A DNA stretch of 64,000 bases from Leptolyngbya sp. FACHB-261 (GCF_014696065.1 NZ_JACJPL010000015.1:310001-374000), one strand, 5' to 3'; counted from the stretch's first letter, positions 43,785 through 53,306 are shown. Made by a program: numbers and translations. Notes: generated by a model not told the origin, from the letters alone.

Positions 43785-44516
43785 ATGAGCGATAGCATGG
43801 CGTTTCTAGCAGGAACTGCCTTCGCAGGGATTGCAGCGCTTGTCTTTCTCAAGGGTGGAGTGAGTCTTGGCGAGGCAACACTTCCGGTTGCCCGTGCCCT
43901 GCAAGCTCCCGTTGAACAGCCCTCGCTCACAACGTCCTTACTGACGCAGACAGCAGGCTCTCAGGATCTCTCAGCATTGGGAGACAATCTGGAGCGCCAA
44001 GTCAAAAATCAATTGGAACAGCAGCAAACCGATATCGAGCGTGTGCTGCAGCGCCAGCAAACGGAAACTGAGCGATTAAAGGATCTACTGGACCAGCAGC
44101 GAACCGAGACTGACCGTCTTAAGCTCCAGATTCGCGATCAACAGTTGGCCCTTGACACTCTGACCTCGCAGGCCAGAGCGGAAGCCTTAGCGGGGCAGGT
44201 CAGACCCCAACAACAAACGCTGTCTCTCCCAGCAACAGCGACAGCTGAGCAGTCCAATAACCCAGTCATTCCAGGCGTTCTCTGGGCGCTGGGCGGTATG
44301 GCACTAACGGTAACCGGTGGTGTTGTGCTGGCGGGGGTGTTCTCTTCACTCACACAGCAACAGCCGCGTCCAGCCCGTACGATGCAGGTGATTCACTCTA
44401 TCAACACCCCCCCCGCCCCCACCTCTCTGCCGCCTCGTCGTCGCACCGAGGTGTTACCCCCTCGCCTAGATGCTCGGAGCAGAGACATCATCGACCACGA
44501 TCGCTACAGTGGCTAG
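43785..44516 (+). CDS. Coiled-coil membrane protein, unknown
   Basis: 243 residues from ATG 43785, with AAAGGTGAGG upstream. N-terminal hydrophobic segment (MAFLAGTAFAGIAALVFL), a coiled coil at about 75-145 rich in Q/E/R (RQQTETERLKDLLDQQRTET), then a second TM helix (IPGVLWALGGMALTVTGGVVLAGVF) and a Pro/Arg-rich tail. No family recognised. The tail suggests a cytoplasmic interaction region. Confidence 0.75.
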   Translation: MSDSMAFLAGTAFAGIAALVFLKGGVSLGEATLPVARALQAPVEQPSLTTSLLTQTAGSQDLSALGDNLERQVKNQLEQQQTDIERVLQRQQTETERLKDLLDQQRTETDRLKLQIRDQQLALDTLTSQARAEALAGQVRPQQQTLSLPATATAEQSNNPVIPGVLWALGGMALTVTGGVVLAGVFSSLTQQQPRPARTMQVIHSINTPPAPTSLPPRRRTEVLPPRLDARSRDIIDHDRYSG

Positions 44517-44537
44517 AAGAATGGCTAGAAGGCGCTC

Positions 44538-45011
44538 CTAGAAGGCAAACTCAACACCGCAGGTGCGGCAAGTTTGGATCAACTTTGAAGCGGGAGTCTG
44601 CACATTGCCGCAGGCAGGACAGGCACAGAGGGCTTGCTGTTGACAAGGACACAAGCCTGCTGTGCCAAATCGCTTTTTGCCAAATAAGCCCGAGTCGATG
44701 GGCAGTGCAACGAAGCGCTTCACCGCAGATTCCAAGCCACTCATGGGTTGAAACAGGGTCGCGAGCAGAGCCGTGCTCTGAGATTTGCCAGCCTCCAAGC
44801 TCTCTCCCAAACCCGTGTAGATGAACTCAATCTCTTCGGGGCAGAATGGACAACGACAAGAAACGGGTTGCTCCCGCACATTTTTCAGATAAAAGCGCTC
44901 TGACAAAGCTTGAGTCTCCGTAGCATGTGCCTCATATTGTAACGAGGACCCTTTGCCCCGGTCTTCTGTCGTGTGTCTATGTTTCTGCCTACTCCCCGGT
45001 GTGACTTTCAC
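44538..45011 (-). CDS. Zinc-ribbon protein
   Basis: 157 residues as opened at ATG 45011. The real start is uncertain, because the first ~30 residues overlap the divergent creatininase gene. GTG at about 44883 (REQPVSC) is a possible later start. Four CxxC-type pairs (CRCPFC, CPCQQQALC, CPACGNVQ, CRTCG) suggest two zinc ribbons. In between is a hydrophobic stretch (residues about 75-100). Function unknown. Confidence 0.65.
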   Translation of the reverse strand: MKVTPGSRQKHRHTTEDRGKGSSLQYEAHATETQALSERFYLKNVREQPVSCRCPFCPEEIEFIYTGLGESLEAGKSQSTALLATLFQPMSGLESAVKRFVALPIDSGLFGKKRFGTAGLCPCQQQALCACPACGNVQTPASKLIQTCRTCGVEFAF

Positions 45012-45782
45012 TCGCTGACGCGGCGCTCTAGTGCTCAGATTGCGGCCCTATCCAAGGACCCTGGTGTGGTGATTCTACCGATCGGTGCGGTAGAGCAGCA
45101 TGGCCCCCATCTGCCTTTGCACACAGACTGCTTGGTGGCAGAGGCAGTGCTAGAGCGTACGCTAGGTCTGCTACCCGAAGAGAGCCCAGTGTGGGTGTTG
45201 CCAACCTTGGCCTACACCAAAAGCAATGAGCATGTAGGCTTTGCAGGCACGATTGCCCTCAAGGCCACCACCCTCATCGAAACGCTGACCCAGGTTGCTG
45301 AGAACCTAGCGCAAAGCGGCTTTAAGCGTCTGGTATTGCTGAATGGCCATGGTGGCAACCCAGCGGTGCTAGATATCGTGGCGCGCGATGTGCGTCAGCT
45401 GGCGGACTTACTGGTCTTTCCAGTGACCCCGTTCAGGCTATTGGGAGATCTGTCCCATCTATTTGACCCAGAGGAACTGCGCTTTGGCATCCATGCCGGT
45501 GACTTTGAAACTTCAATTTTGCTAGCGATCGCACCGGAGCAGGTGCAAGTAGAGGCCTACATCGCGGAACTGCCTGCCGTACGCAAGTCTTTGAATCTGC
45601 TGGATATTGAAGGGGGTTTAGGCTTCGGTTGGCTAACTAGTGATCTCTCTAAGAGCGGAGTTCTGGGTGATCCACGCCCTGCCACTGCTGCTAAAGGCGA
45701 GGAGGTGCTGGATTTGATGGCTCAGAAACTGGCACCAGCCCTGTTAGAAATTTGTGCTTTTTCGCTGCCACAACCGGGTTGA
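44979..45782 (+). CDS. Creatininase family protein
   Basis: 267 residues from ATG 44979 (GTG 44973 is also in frame). Metal-binding motifs VILPIGAVEQHGPHLPLHTD, LNGHGGN and GIHAGDFETSI mark the creatininase/MftE-like amidohydrolase family. Members hydrolyse creatinine or formamidopyrimidines, or trim peptides. The substrate is not readable. Its first 33 bp lie antisense to the zinc-ribbon frame. Confidence 0.9.
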   Translation: MFLPTPRCDFHSLTRRSSAQIAALSKDPGVVILPIGAVEQHGPHLPLHTDCLVAEAVLERTLGLLPEESPVWVLPTLAYTKSNEHVGFAGTIALKATTLIETLTQVAENLAQSGFKRLVLLNGHGGNPAVLDIVARDVRQLADLLVFPVTPFRLLGDLSHLFDPEELRFGIHAGDFETSILLAIAPEQVQVEAYIAELPAVRKSLNLLDIEGGLGFGWLTSDLSKSGVLGDPRPATAAKGEEVLDLMAQKLAPALLEICAFSLPQPG

Positions 45783-45955
45783 GATCTCAATTCTGCAAGC
45801 TCTGTTTGGGATAGAGTTTTTAATCGGTGAAATTGAGAGAAATAAATGTCTGACTGAGCTAGGTTCGAGCCTGGAAATTAGACGAACCAACTCTATAAAC
45901 CCAATCAGTTTCGGTAGCGATGTCACCTTGCCCTTGCCCCTTGCCTAAATAGCCT

Positions 45956-46525
45956 TTACTCACCGACGGGAGCCCATAGGTCGGGTTCAAGATCGGTAGG
46001 CCAGAGGTTAGAAACAGTCAATTCCCAACCGGGTAGCAAGTCGGGCAGGGTCAAGATGTCACCGTCTTCAAACACAATTGGCTCCCCTGTGGGGCGATAG
46101 ACGGTCACGGTCCGTTTGCCTGGGTTGAGCAGAAGCCCAATTTGAACTCCCAATTCTAAAAATTGCTGCATTTTCTTGTGTAAAGACTGGTTTTGGTTAG
46201 CTTGAGCTTGAACCTCGACTACCAAATCTGGAACCAAGTCACTACAGGAGGGTGGGCATCGTCTGAGCCCTTCTTCTATCACAAGCGAAATTGCTGGGGC
46301 TCGCAGATCAGTACCTGGTAGGACAAAGCAACTACTAGACTCAAAGACCCGTCCCAATTTACGGGGTTTGATCCAATTGCGGAGCTGGCTAGCTAATTCT
46401 GTGCAGAGCTGGTTGGACTGGATGTTAGCCGGTCCTGTGATGATGATCTTGCCGTTTACTAGCTCCATCTGCCAGTCGGGATGCTCTGCCTGGACTTGCT
46501 CTAGGTCTGCGATGGTGAGGGACAT
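45956..46525 (-). CDS. Uma2 family (DUF820) endonuclease-like protein
   Basis: 189 residues from ATG 46525 (frame extends to 46567). PD-(D/E)XK-type layout with PDLVVEVQAQANQNQSLHKK, preceded by ISLVIEEGL. In most Uma2 proteins the core is ExxSPSD; here the Ser-Pro is replaced by QAQA. Uma2 genes are abundant in cyanobacteria and their role is unsettled. It opens the accessory zone. Confidence 0.88.
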   Translation of the reverse strand: MSLTIADLEQVQAEHPDWQMELVNGKIIITGPANIQSNQLCTELASQLRNWIKPRKLGRVFESSSCFVLPGTDLRAPAISLVIEEGLRRCPPSCSDLVPDLVVEVQAQANQNQSLHKKMQQFLELGVQIGLLLNPGKRTVTVYRPTGEPIVFEDGDILTLPDLLPGWELTVSNLWPTDLEPDLWAPVGE

Positions 46526-46995
46526 GGGACCGCCTCTGGCCTCTTGATGCGCATGATACTGATTCAAGCGAATCGATGATAGGTCAATATTGCTGCCTGC
46601 CTGTCGGGTTCTTCGATCAATTTCAATAAGTTGGTAGTCAAAGCATTTGCTAAGGCTAGAAAAGCCAGGTCTAACTCATCTTGCAATCTACTCTACATGG
46701 TGAAGTTCTCGAAACCTGTAAGCAGGAGCCATTGCCTAAGTAAGGCTTTATGATTCGCGTAGGATTGCAATTTCAATTTAGAGAACTCATCTCCTAAGCA
46801 ACTCTAGCCCTCAAACACCTTTATCTTATGGAGAGGGAGAGAGCCTTCTAGGTTCTCTGCATAATTTAATTTATAGCTAGGCTGGTTGCTTATATTAGCT
46901 GCTCTGGCACGGTCCCAATTTTAGTTGAAGTGAAATAGCTTAATCTCAATACATTTAGGAACATTTAGGAAGGATGCCGGAAAATTGAATATTGG
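46526..46995. other. Intergenic region in the accessory zone
   Basis: No gene seen. It contains a perfect 10-bp tandem repeat (ACATTTAGGA twice) at 46951-46970, just beyond the VapC stop. AT-rich, with no recognised IS end. Confidence 0.5.
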
Positions 46996-47382
46996 CTAAG
47001 GATAAGGCAGGAGATCAAGTTCTTGAATGAATCGATAATCGCGCTGGTTCTTACTGAGCAAAGACATCTTGAATTCTATAGCAGTTGCAGCAATAAATGC
47101 GTCAGCAATCAAGAGACCGTGGCTAAGACGGTAGATGTGCAAGAGTTCTACTGCTCGCTCTGATATTGACCGGTTAAGGGATAATATCTCAAATCGTCGA
47201 AGGAATCGGTCTAAGCTCTGAAGCTCAAGCTGGTTGCGGCACCCAACGATCAATTCCATTTGGGTTATGACGCTGATTGCTAGGGTGGAGGTTTGCAACG
47301 CCAATTCAAGACGGCTAACTGCAGGCTGAACTCCACGCCCAACATCGATCAAGATATCAGTGTCTATTAAGAGGCGAGTCAT
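46996..47382 (-). CDS. vapC: VapC-type PIN toxin
   Basis: 128 residues. The PIN acidic residues are all visible: Asp7 in LLIDTDILIDVG, Glu43 in QMELIVG, and Asp in LLIADAFIAATA and QRDYRFI. VapC toxins are RNases that cut tRNA or rRNA until neutralised by the antitoxin. The gene follows the antitoxin gene with no gap. Confidence 0.9.
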   Translation of the reverse strand: MTRLLIDTDILIDVGRGVQPAVSRLELALQTSTLAISVITQMELIVGCRNQLELQSLDRFLRRFEILSLNRSISERAVELLHIYRLSHGLLIADAFIAATAIEFKMSLLSKNQRDYRFIQELDLLPYP

Positions 47383-47610
47383 TCAATCAAGCCATTCTCG
47401 CTGCCGCAGTGTGCGAACCCACTGGCCGCTGTCCTGAAAGTCTTCTCGATCTTTCCAAACACCAACAAAGGATTCCTGTTGCAAATCCTGATGAGTTAAA
47501 GGTTCAGGTGATGGGTCGCGCTGCTTCAGGAAAGCAATAAAGTCAGCTACTTCTTGTTGAGCGTTAGGAGGTAGGCTTGCAAATTGCTGCCGGAGACTTT
47601 CAAATTCCAT
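47383..47610 (-). CDS. vapB: VapB-like antitoxin
   Basis: 75 residues from ATG 47610. An in-frame TTG gives a longer form to 47688. LRQQFASLPPNAQQEVADFI is the DUF2281-type antitoxin helix, with a C-terminal tail RTLRQREWLD for toxin binding. It immediately precedes vapC. Confidence 0.82.
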   Translation of the reverse strand: MEFESLRQQFASLPPNAQQEVADFIAFLKQRDPSPEPLTHQDLQQESFVGVWKDREDFQDSGQWVRTLRQREWLD

Positions 47611-48278
47611 ATCTGCAAAGGTACGGACTTCACCCCTATCATAGCTTGAACTTAAAATTGGAGCTTTAGTAATCTGTTGCAGAGTCAATCTTTAGGTACA
47701 GAGTGTCGTGTGCATCGAAATCTTGCTGGAACTTGACGATATTCTAGTCCAATCTACAGTTCAAGTACTGAGTGTATAAGTAGTGCATAATTAATTTTGA
47801 ATCAAAGCGGTGTAAGCAGAAGCTTTTTTAGTAGCTATTTGAATGAGTTTATCTATCTCGTTACAGAATTTCTCTAGAGCTTTTCAACGATTTGATTTGT
47901 TAGTTTTTAACAATAATGTTTCCGGCTCAGAACAACTTTGGCAGCAGGCTTGATTCTCTAGGGTCTGGGAAAGATCTGTTCCAACCTATTGGAAGTGCGT
48001 AGCTGATACTGTACATGAAACTTAATCCGGAAAACGGACTGTGGACCTGTGAGAAGCATAAAGGGATGCTCCGTTTTAGGGAGAAGTGCTTGTGTATGGG
48101 GATGTAGGTCATGGAGGCTTTGAGGAACAGTTCGGCCCAATTGGAGTTATATCTTTATGCTGTGGCTGTATTACAAGAAACTTTTTTAAAATCTTTACCT
48201 AAGGATGGCTCTTCCTTGGATAACAACCTGTCATAGTTTCCTAAGTGGTAGTGAAGCTTGAATAAGACGCCTGGACTT
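47611..48278. other. Intergenic region with a candidate two-tier stem-loop
   Basis: AT-rich and apparently without a gene. AAAACGGA (48031-48038) can pair with TCCGTTTT (48070-48077), enclosing GCAT/ATGC (48056-48069). The small minus-strand frames at 47927-48140 do not look like proteins. A structured RNA is possible but unproven. Confidence 0.4.
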
Positions 48279-49292
48279 ATGCCTGAGAAGCCTAGTGAAA
48301 CTTCCATCGCAATGCTTTGGGCAAAGCGATACATTCGTTTTCTAGGTGAACCTACCTTTACAGAAGTAGACCAACGGGTACGAATTGGCTCAAGCCAAGA
48401 TCTGCTTCATTTGCGCACGGCTCAGAAGGTTAAAGATAGCCTGTCACTGGTGCTAACCCAGGCTCTCTCGCTAACTCACCAATTTCTAGATGAGGTTATC
48501 CAACAGCAGCGCCTTGACCCACGCTATCTGGACCCGTTGCAGATTCTGGTCGATAACCGCAAGCTGTTTGAGATGGTGCTGGATGTCTTTAGGGAGGGAC
48601 ATGGTCCGGACCGGCTCTCTGTTCAGGGTAGTTGGGAGTTTGGTCGGGTGAGACAGCGCTATACGCAGCAGGATGGCCGCGTGTTGGGCTTTGTTGGCAT
48701 GCACGTTCACTATGCGAGCCTGGGGTTGCTGGAGAAGCTGACTCTGTCGGAGCAGGCTTGTTTTGAACCTTACTTGCAGGTGATGATCGATCACTTATAT
48801 ATTCCGTTGCGGGCTTGTTATGAAGCGGCGGCGGAGCATGAGGAGGATTCGCTGGCTTTGCAGGCGGTTCAGGCACTATTACCCCGCAGTAGTGAGATTG
48901 CTAATCTGGTGTTTGAGCAAGCGTGTCTTCAGGTTCCGGGCTACCACAGTTACAGTGGTGAATTGATCTCGCCAGCGGTTCGGCAATCGACAATTCGAGA
49001 TATTGAGATGTTCCAGGCTTATCTCTGTCTATGTCTGCTGGAAGACAATATTCGCTCGGTGCAAAGAGAGCTATTTCCTCTATGTGTGTTGCTTTACCCA
49101 CGGCTTAAAGTGAGTTGGGAAATGGTTCGCCTGATGATCCGAGAAATTGAGATCAGTATGCAGCGGCTGATTCCCCGAGAGTTGGTTGGGCCATTTATGC
49201 CTTACTTGAGGGATATGAAGGATATGTTTTCTCCTGAGGTGTTTCAGGAGCTGGTGTTTATCAGTTCTTATGGGCGAAACAGCAGTTTTTAG
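48279..49292 (+). CDS. Conserved helical protein, unknown
   Basis: 337 residues from ATG 48279 (a TTG at 48258 is in frame). Predicted almost all-helical, no signal peptide or TM helix, and no catalytic motif I recognise. Distinctive stretches are LWAKRYIRFLGEPTFTEVDQ and VGMHVHYASLGLLEKLTLSE. The clean long frame supports a real gene. Confidence 0.75.
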   Translation: MPEKPSETSIAMLWAKRYIRFLGEPTFTEVDQRVRIGSSQDLLHLRTAQKVKDSLSLVLTQALSLTHQFLDEVIQQQRLDPRYLDPLQILVDNRKLFEMVLDVFREGHGPDRLSVQGSWEFGRVRQRYTQQDGRVLGFVGMHVHYASLGLLEKLTLSEQACFEPYLQVMIDHLYIPLRACYEAAAEHEEDSLALQAVQALLPRSSEIANLVFEQACLQVPGYHSYSGELISPAVRQSTIRDIEMFQAYLCLCLLEDNIRSVQRELFPLCVLLYPRLKVSWEMVRLMIREIEISMQRLIPRELVGPFMPYLRDMKDMFSPEVFQELVFISSYGRNSSF

Positions 49293-49315
49293 AATTGGCG
49301 GCTTAGGTTTGTGCA

Positions 49316-49936
49316 TTAGCCACGATCTTGGAGCATTGTCACTAGGATTCGCAGCAAATCCTCTAGATCTGCCGGGACTCGGTACAGGTTGATATCCTGC
49401 ACAATTTGTTTGGTTTCGCGATGCAAGATGCCGAACTGCCAAATGTTGCCCATTGAAACTGCGCCATACAGAAGCGGAGTTTCGGAGGGGGACCAGAGAT
49501 CAATTGCGATCAGTTCGACAGCTAGTTGGGTAAAGCCGCGTTGCAGGTCTGCGTTTTTGGCCTCAATCACCAGCAGTTGGTGTTCTGATTGCAGGTAGTA
49601 ATCTAAGGTTCCTTTGAGTTGGTCATTGACTGTCAGAGGGTATTCAACTCTCAGCCGAGCATGAGTGTAATGGATTAGCTCCATCAAGACAGGTGCGATT
49701 AGAAATTCGCGTCGGGCAGTCTCACTGGTTAAGCTTAGATAAGGCAGGCTTTCTTCTAGGCGCTGCTTTAGGTCTTGTAGGCGTTCTAATGGTTGATCAG
49801 TTTTAGACAGTTCTAGAGCTTGCGGCTGAAATGTATAACCGAAATATCCCAGGATGTCTTCTGGCTCGTAGTTTAGTTTGAAGTAATCTGCAAATGTATA
49901 GGATTGACCGGTTTGGATAATGGCAGCTTTTGACAT
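49316..49936 (-). CDS. PD-(D/E)XK-like hypothetical protein
   Basis: 206 residues. A nuclease-like core is visible as LKGTLDYYL ... HQLLVIEAKNADLQRGFTQL (Asp ... Glu-x-Lys). It is common in cyanobacterial accessory regions. Function unknown; it could be a restriction-type or DNA-repair nuclease. It is convergent with the helical protein gene. Confidence 0.78.
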   Translation of the reverse strand: MSKAAIIQTGQSYTFADYFKLNYEPEDILGYFGYTFQPQALELSKTDQPLERLQDLKQRLEESLPYLSLTSETARREFLIAPVLMELIHYTHARLRVEYPLTVNDQLKGTLDYYLQSEHQLLVIEAKNADLQRGFTQLAVELIAIDLWSPSETPLLYGAVSMGNIWQFGILHRETKQIVQDINLYRVPADLEDLLRILVTMLQDRG

Positions 49937-50070
49937 TTTTTTCCAGATTTTACTTTAAAGTTAGCAGCAAATTTTCTACTCATTCGAAATTGCGAGCACG
50001 TTTAACTTTCTGCCTACTATCAGCATCAATATCCCTAGCTCCTCTCTGATCATTGCGCAAGTCATTGTCC

Positions 50071-50256
50071 TCAATAATCCCTGAGCCCCCCTCGGATATC
50101 CGACTTGTCCTGAAAGATAGGAAATTTTTCGCCCGTTTGCACCTGCACCTCTGCTTCTAATCGTTTGCGGAAGGTAGTTAGCGCTTCATCATCGTGTTGG
50201 TCGTTGAAGCGGGCGTAACTCATGAACGCCGCTGGTTGCCGGTTAGACATCTGCAA
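50071..50256 (-). pseudogene. TIR-domain protein remnant
   Basis: 61 codons. MSNRQPAAFMSYARFNDQHD and FPIFQDKSDI match the first third of a cyanobacterial TIR domain. The frame then ends at a stop after a G6 run (near 50086-50092). One base shift there would extend it about 34 codons to another stop, but that tail does not resemble TIR. The catalytic part is missing. TIR proteins act in anti-phage defence by consuming NAD. Confidence 0.65.
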
Positions 50257-50661
50257 ATTTCAGAGGCAAAGCTTTCTCAAGTCTGGCTCTATCTAAACTC
50301 GTCTTGAAAGGGGGTGGGTAAGATTGAGCCCTCTCACTGCGAGCCTTAGAGCCTTTACGGTAGTCTCTAGTAGTCTCTTACAAGATGTCTAAGCGGGTTT
50401 CTGTCAGCTTCAAAAATTTCTGTTAGGCACTAAATTCATTCTCTTAAGCTGGGGCTAAGCCTGCCGAGGGTGGGACCATCTCCGTAACTTCTGGGATAAA
50501 GACTGTTAGCACTTGGGACAATTTCCGCGATTGCTGGGACGCCTGCTGTTTGGGGTGGGAGTTAACTTGCGTTTGGGTGGGACGAAGGGTGCCATTGAGA
50601 CAACAAAGGCTTTACTGATTCGCACCCCTAGTCCCATCCTTTTCTCCAAGAGTCCCACCCC
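50257..50661. other. Intergenic region with GGGTGGGAC repeats
   Basis: About 400 bp upstream of the helical protein gene. GGGTGGGAC occurs at 50468-50476 and 50575-50583 and inverted (GTCCCACCC) at 50652-50660, with further TGGGA copies between. No gene seen. Confidence 0.55.
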
Positions 50662-51330
50662 ATGCGCCAACTTAGTTTCAATTTGCCTGAAGAAATCGTT
50701 TTACAGCAGGCCAAAGCCAAACTAGATATTGCCCGCGACCTGCTCAGCGACTTGGCGACTCTGGGCATGACCGAACAGTGGTTCGACCAGTTCGAAGCCT
50801 TGATTCAAGCTTACGAGCGCCTGCCCATTGACGATCGGTTGCTGTCGCAACAAAAAGCGCTCACGATTCACAAAGACAGCGCCCTTAAACAAGCCATAGA
50901 TTGGAGCAGCCTTCTACGCGACCGCTGCAAATTTGCCTTTGGCAATACGCCCCACAATCCCTTTCCCACTAGCGACTTCCGCGCCAGCCTGCGCAGCGAA
51001 GCCAAGCTGCTGCAAATCTTGCCCAACCTAGTTGCCATTGCCAGCAGCTACGCCGAACTCCTCAAAACCCTGGGCCAACCCCACGACTACGCTGCCCAAG
51101 GACTCGCCCTGCGCGAACGCCTCGACCAACTCAACTGCCAGCAAGAGCAAGCCAAACGCCAGCGCAAGATCGCCACTGAAAACCGGCGTCAGGCGATTAG
51201 CGCCGTCTATGAGCGACTGACCTACCTCAACACCATTGGCCGCGCCGTTTATCGCAACCGGCCCGACCAGCGCGACCTGTTCAAAAATCCTAGCCGCCGT
51301 CCTGCCGCAGCAGCCAAGCCCAAAGTCTGA
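50662..51330 (+). CDS. Helical hypothetical protein
   Basis: 222 residues, starting MRQLSFNLPEEIVLQQAKAK. Helical throughout, with a basic coiled-coil C-terminal half (QQEQAKRQRKIATENRRQAI) and an Ala/Pro/Lys tail. No family recognised. The adjoining spacer (51331-51492) contains C-rich intergenic filler and an inverted CTCCCC/GGGGAG pair near 51433-51456, typical of scattered cyanobacterial intergenic sequences. Confidence 0.65.
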   Translation: MRQLSFNLPEEIVLQQAKAKLDIARDLLSDLATLGMTEQWFDQFEALIQAYERLPIDDRLLSQQKALTIHKDSALKQAIDWSSLLRDRCKFAFGNTPHNPFPTSDFRASLRSEAKLLQILPNLVAIASSYAELLKTLGQPHDYAAQGLALRERLDQLNCQQEQAKRQRKIATENRRQAISAVYERLTYLNTIGRAVYRNRPDQRDLFKNPSRRPAAAAKPKV

Positions 51331-51492
51331 TGGCCTTGGCACTACACCCCAATCTTTCCAGGTTTGATACTCTTAGCAAATCAAAACCCCACCCCCCAAC
51401 CCCTGCCCCTAGTAGGCAAACGGGAGATCTGCTCCCCTCGCCACAACGGGGAGGAGCCCAGGGAAGGGTCTCGCTAACTTCTGCCCCTATCT

Positions 51493-53196
51493 ATGCCCAT
51501 TCAATTTGGTGAGCCTGGACTAACGGTTGAGCGCGACGTGGCCATCCCCATGCGCGATGGCGTCAACTTGCAGGCCGACATCTACCGACCGCAGGTGTCC
51601 GACCCCTTGCCAGTGCTGCTCATGCGCCTGCCCTATGGTCGCGCCATTGCTTCCACCGTCACCTACGCCCACCCCGCCTGGTACGCCCGCCAGGGCTACA
51701 CGGTCGTAATCCAATCTGTGCGCGGCACCGACCGATCCGGCGGCGACTTTTACCCATTTGCTGCCGAATATGACGACGGCTACGACAGCGTGAAGTGGTG
51801 CGCTCAAGACCTGCCCGGTTCCAATGGGCGTGTGGGCATGTATGGCTTCTCCTACCAGGGCGTCACCCAGTTTCAGGCTGCCGTCGAGCAACCCCCAGGC
51901 TTGATCACGATTTGCCCCGCAATGGCCACCGCCGACTTTTACCATGGCTGGTACTACTTCGGCGGGGCCTTAGCCCTGGACTTTGCGCTGCCCTGGGGCT
52001 TGCAACTAGCCCAGAACAAAGCCTGGTTCCAGGGCATCGAACCCCAAGCAACCGATTGGCAAAAAGCTCAAGCCCAGATTGGCAGTTGGCTCGACAGCAC
52101 CCCGCTTAACCAGTTCCCGCTCCTCAAAAGCAGCGAACTAGGGAGTAGTGAACTAGGGCAACACTATTTCGACTGGGTTAACAACCCGCAAGCCGATGCC
52201 GCCTACTGGCAGCAACTTAATCCCCTCTCGCGCTTCGAGCACTACAACCTGCCCGCCCTCCACATTGCTGGCTGGGCTGACTTATTCATCGAAGCCACCC
52301 TCAACACCTATACTCAGGCGCAGCAAGCTACTACTCAGCCCCAGAAATTGATCGTGGGGCCCTGGCGACATCTGCCCTGGCTGCGGCGAGTGGGCGAAGT
52401 CGATTACGGCTCAGCAGCCGTCGCCCAGATCGACCGAACTCAAGTGCGCTGGTTCGATTACTGGCTCAAAGGCGAAGCCAACGGCATTCTAGAAGAGTCG
52501 CCGGTTCAGTCCTTCTTGATGGGCGAGAACCGCTGGCTGGATCTCAGCCAGTGGCCGCCTGAAATCACCTCAACCCGTATCTATCTCCACAGCAACGGCA
52601 TGGCGCACGGCCCAGATGGCGACGGCGTGCTCTCGACCGAACCGCCCACAGACCAGCCGCCTGACTTCTATATTTATGACCCGCGCATCCCTAACCCGAG
52701 CACTGCTTACGGCCCCTACGACCAGCGCAGCGTTCACCAACGCACCGACCTAGTTAGCTATTGCAGCGCTCGCCTGGATTACACTTTACCGATCGCAGGC
52801 ACACCGGTGTTTGAACTGTATGCAGCCACCAGCGTCCCCGACACCGACTGGGTCGTCAAGCTCATGGACGTGGACGAGAACGGCAGTAGCTTGCTGATCA
52901 CTTGTGGCGTATTGCGGGCGCGTTACCGTCACTCTTGGTCAGTACCGGAATGGGTGCCTGCCGACCAGGTACAGCGCTACCGCATCAAGTTGCGCCCGAC
53001 CTGCCACAGCTTCGCCCCAGGGCATCATATGCAAATCACGATTGCCTCAGCTGCCTTCCCGCTAATCGACCGCAACGCCAACACCAAAGTCTGGCCCCAC
53101 GAGGCACGAGTCAAAGACTTTCAGATGGCTACCCAGCAGATTCATCACAGCCCCGAGTTTCCCTCCTGCCTACACCTGCCGATGCTGGTTAGCTAA
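51493..53196 (+). CDS. CocE/NonD family hydrolase
   Basis: 567 residues. MRDGVNLQADIYRP, VRGTDRSGGDF and the nucleophile elbow MYGFSYQGV (Ser), with a GWADLF acid region and a C-terminal jelly-roll (GHHMQITIASAAFPLIDRN), match the S15/CocE family of ester and amide hydrolases. There is no signal peptide. Substrate unknown; the family includes cocaine esterase and acylamino hydrolases. Confidence 0.93.
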   Translation: MPIQFGEPGLTVERDVAIPMRDGVNLQADIYRPQVSDPLPVLLMRLPYGRAIASTVTYAHPAWYARQGYTVVIQSVRGTDRSGGDFYPFAAEYDDGYDSVKWCAQDLPGSNGRVGMYGFSYQGVTQFQAAVEQPPGLITICPAMATADFYHGWYYFGGALALDFALPWGLQLAQNKAWFQGIEPQATDWQKAQAQIGSWLDSTPLNQFPLLKSSELGSSELGQHYFDWVNNPQADAAYWQQLNPLSRFEHYNLPALHIAGWADLFIEATLNTYTQAQQATTQPQKLIVGPWRHLPWLRRVGEVDYGSAAVAQIDRTQVRWFDYWLKGEANGILEESPVQSFLMGENRWLDLSQWPPEITSTRIYLHSNGMAHGPDGDGVLSTEPPTDQPPDFYIYDPRIPNPSTAYGPYDQRSVHQRTDLVSYCSARLDYTLPIAGTPVFELYAATSVPDTDWVVKLMDVDENGSSLLITCGVLRARYRHSWSVPEWVPADQVQRYRIKLRPTCHSFAPGHHMQITIASAAFPLIDRNANTKVWPHEARVKDFQMATQQIHHSPEFPSCLHLPMLVS

Positions 53197-53306
53197 GTGA
53201 CTGAGTGGGTTGGAGCTAAGCCGCGAAAAGCCTCCTCCTGCGAAGGGGAGATGGCAAAAATCGCAGTTTTCGGTTGAATCAAACTGGAGACCTTAACAGA
53301 GATGCC

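Noticed and set aside
6160-45535. HIP1 palindromes (GCGATCGC) as a dominant repeat
   Set aside because: I saw only a few (near 6166, 16519 and 45526); not enriched enough to call.
45836-45900. tRNA-like GGTTCGAGCC stretch
   Set aside because: The flanking bases do not form a T-arm stem or an acceptor stem.
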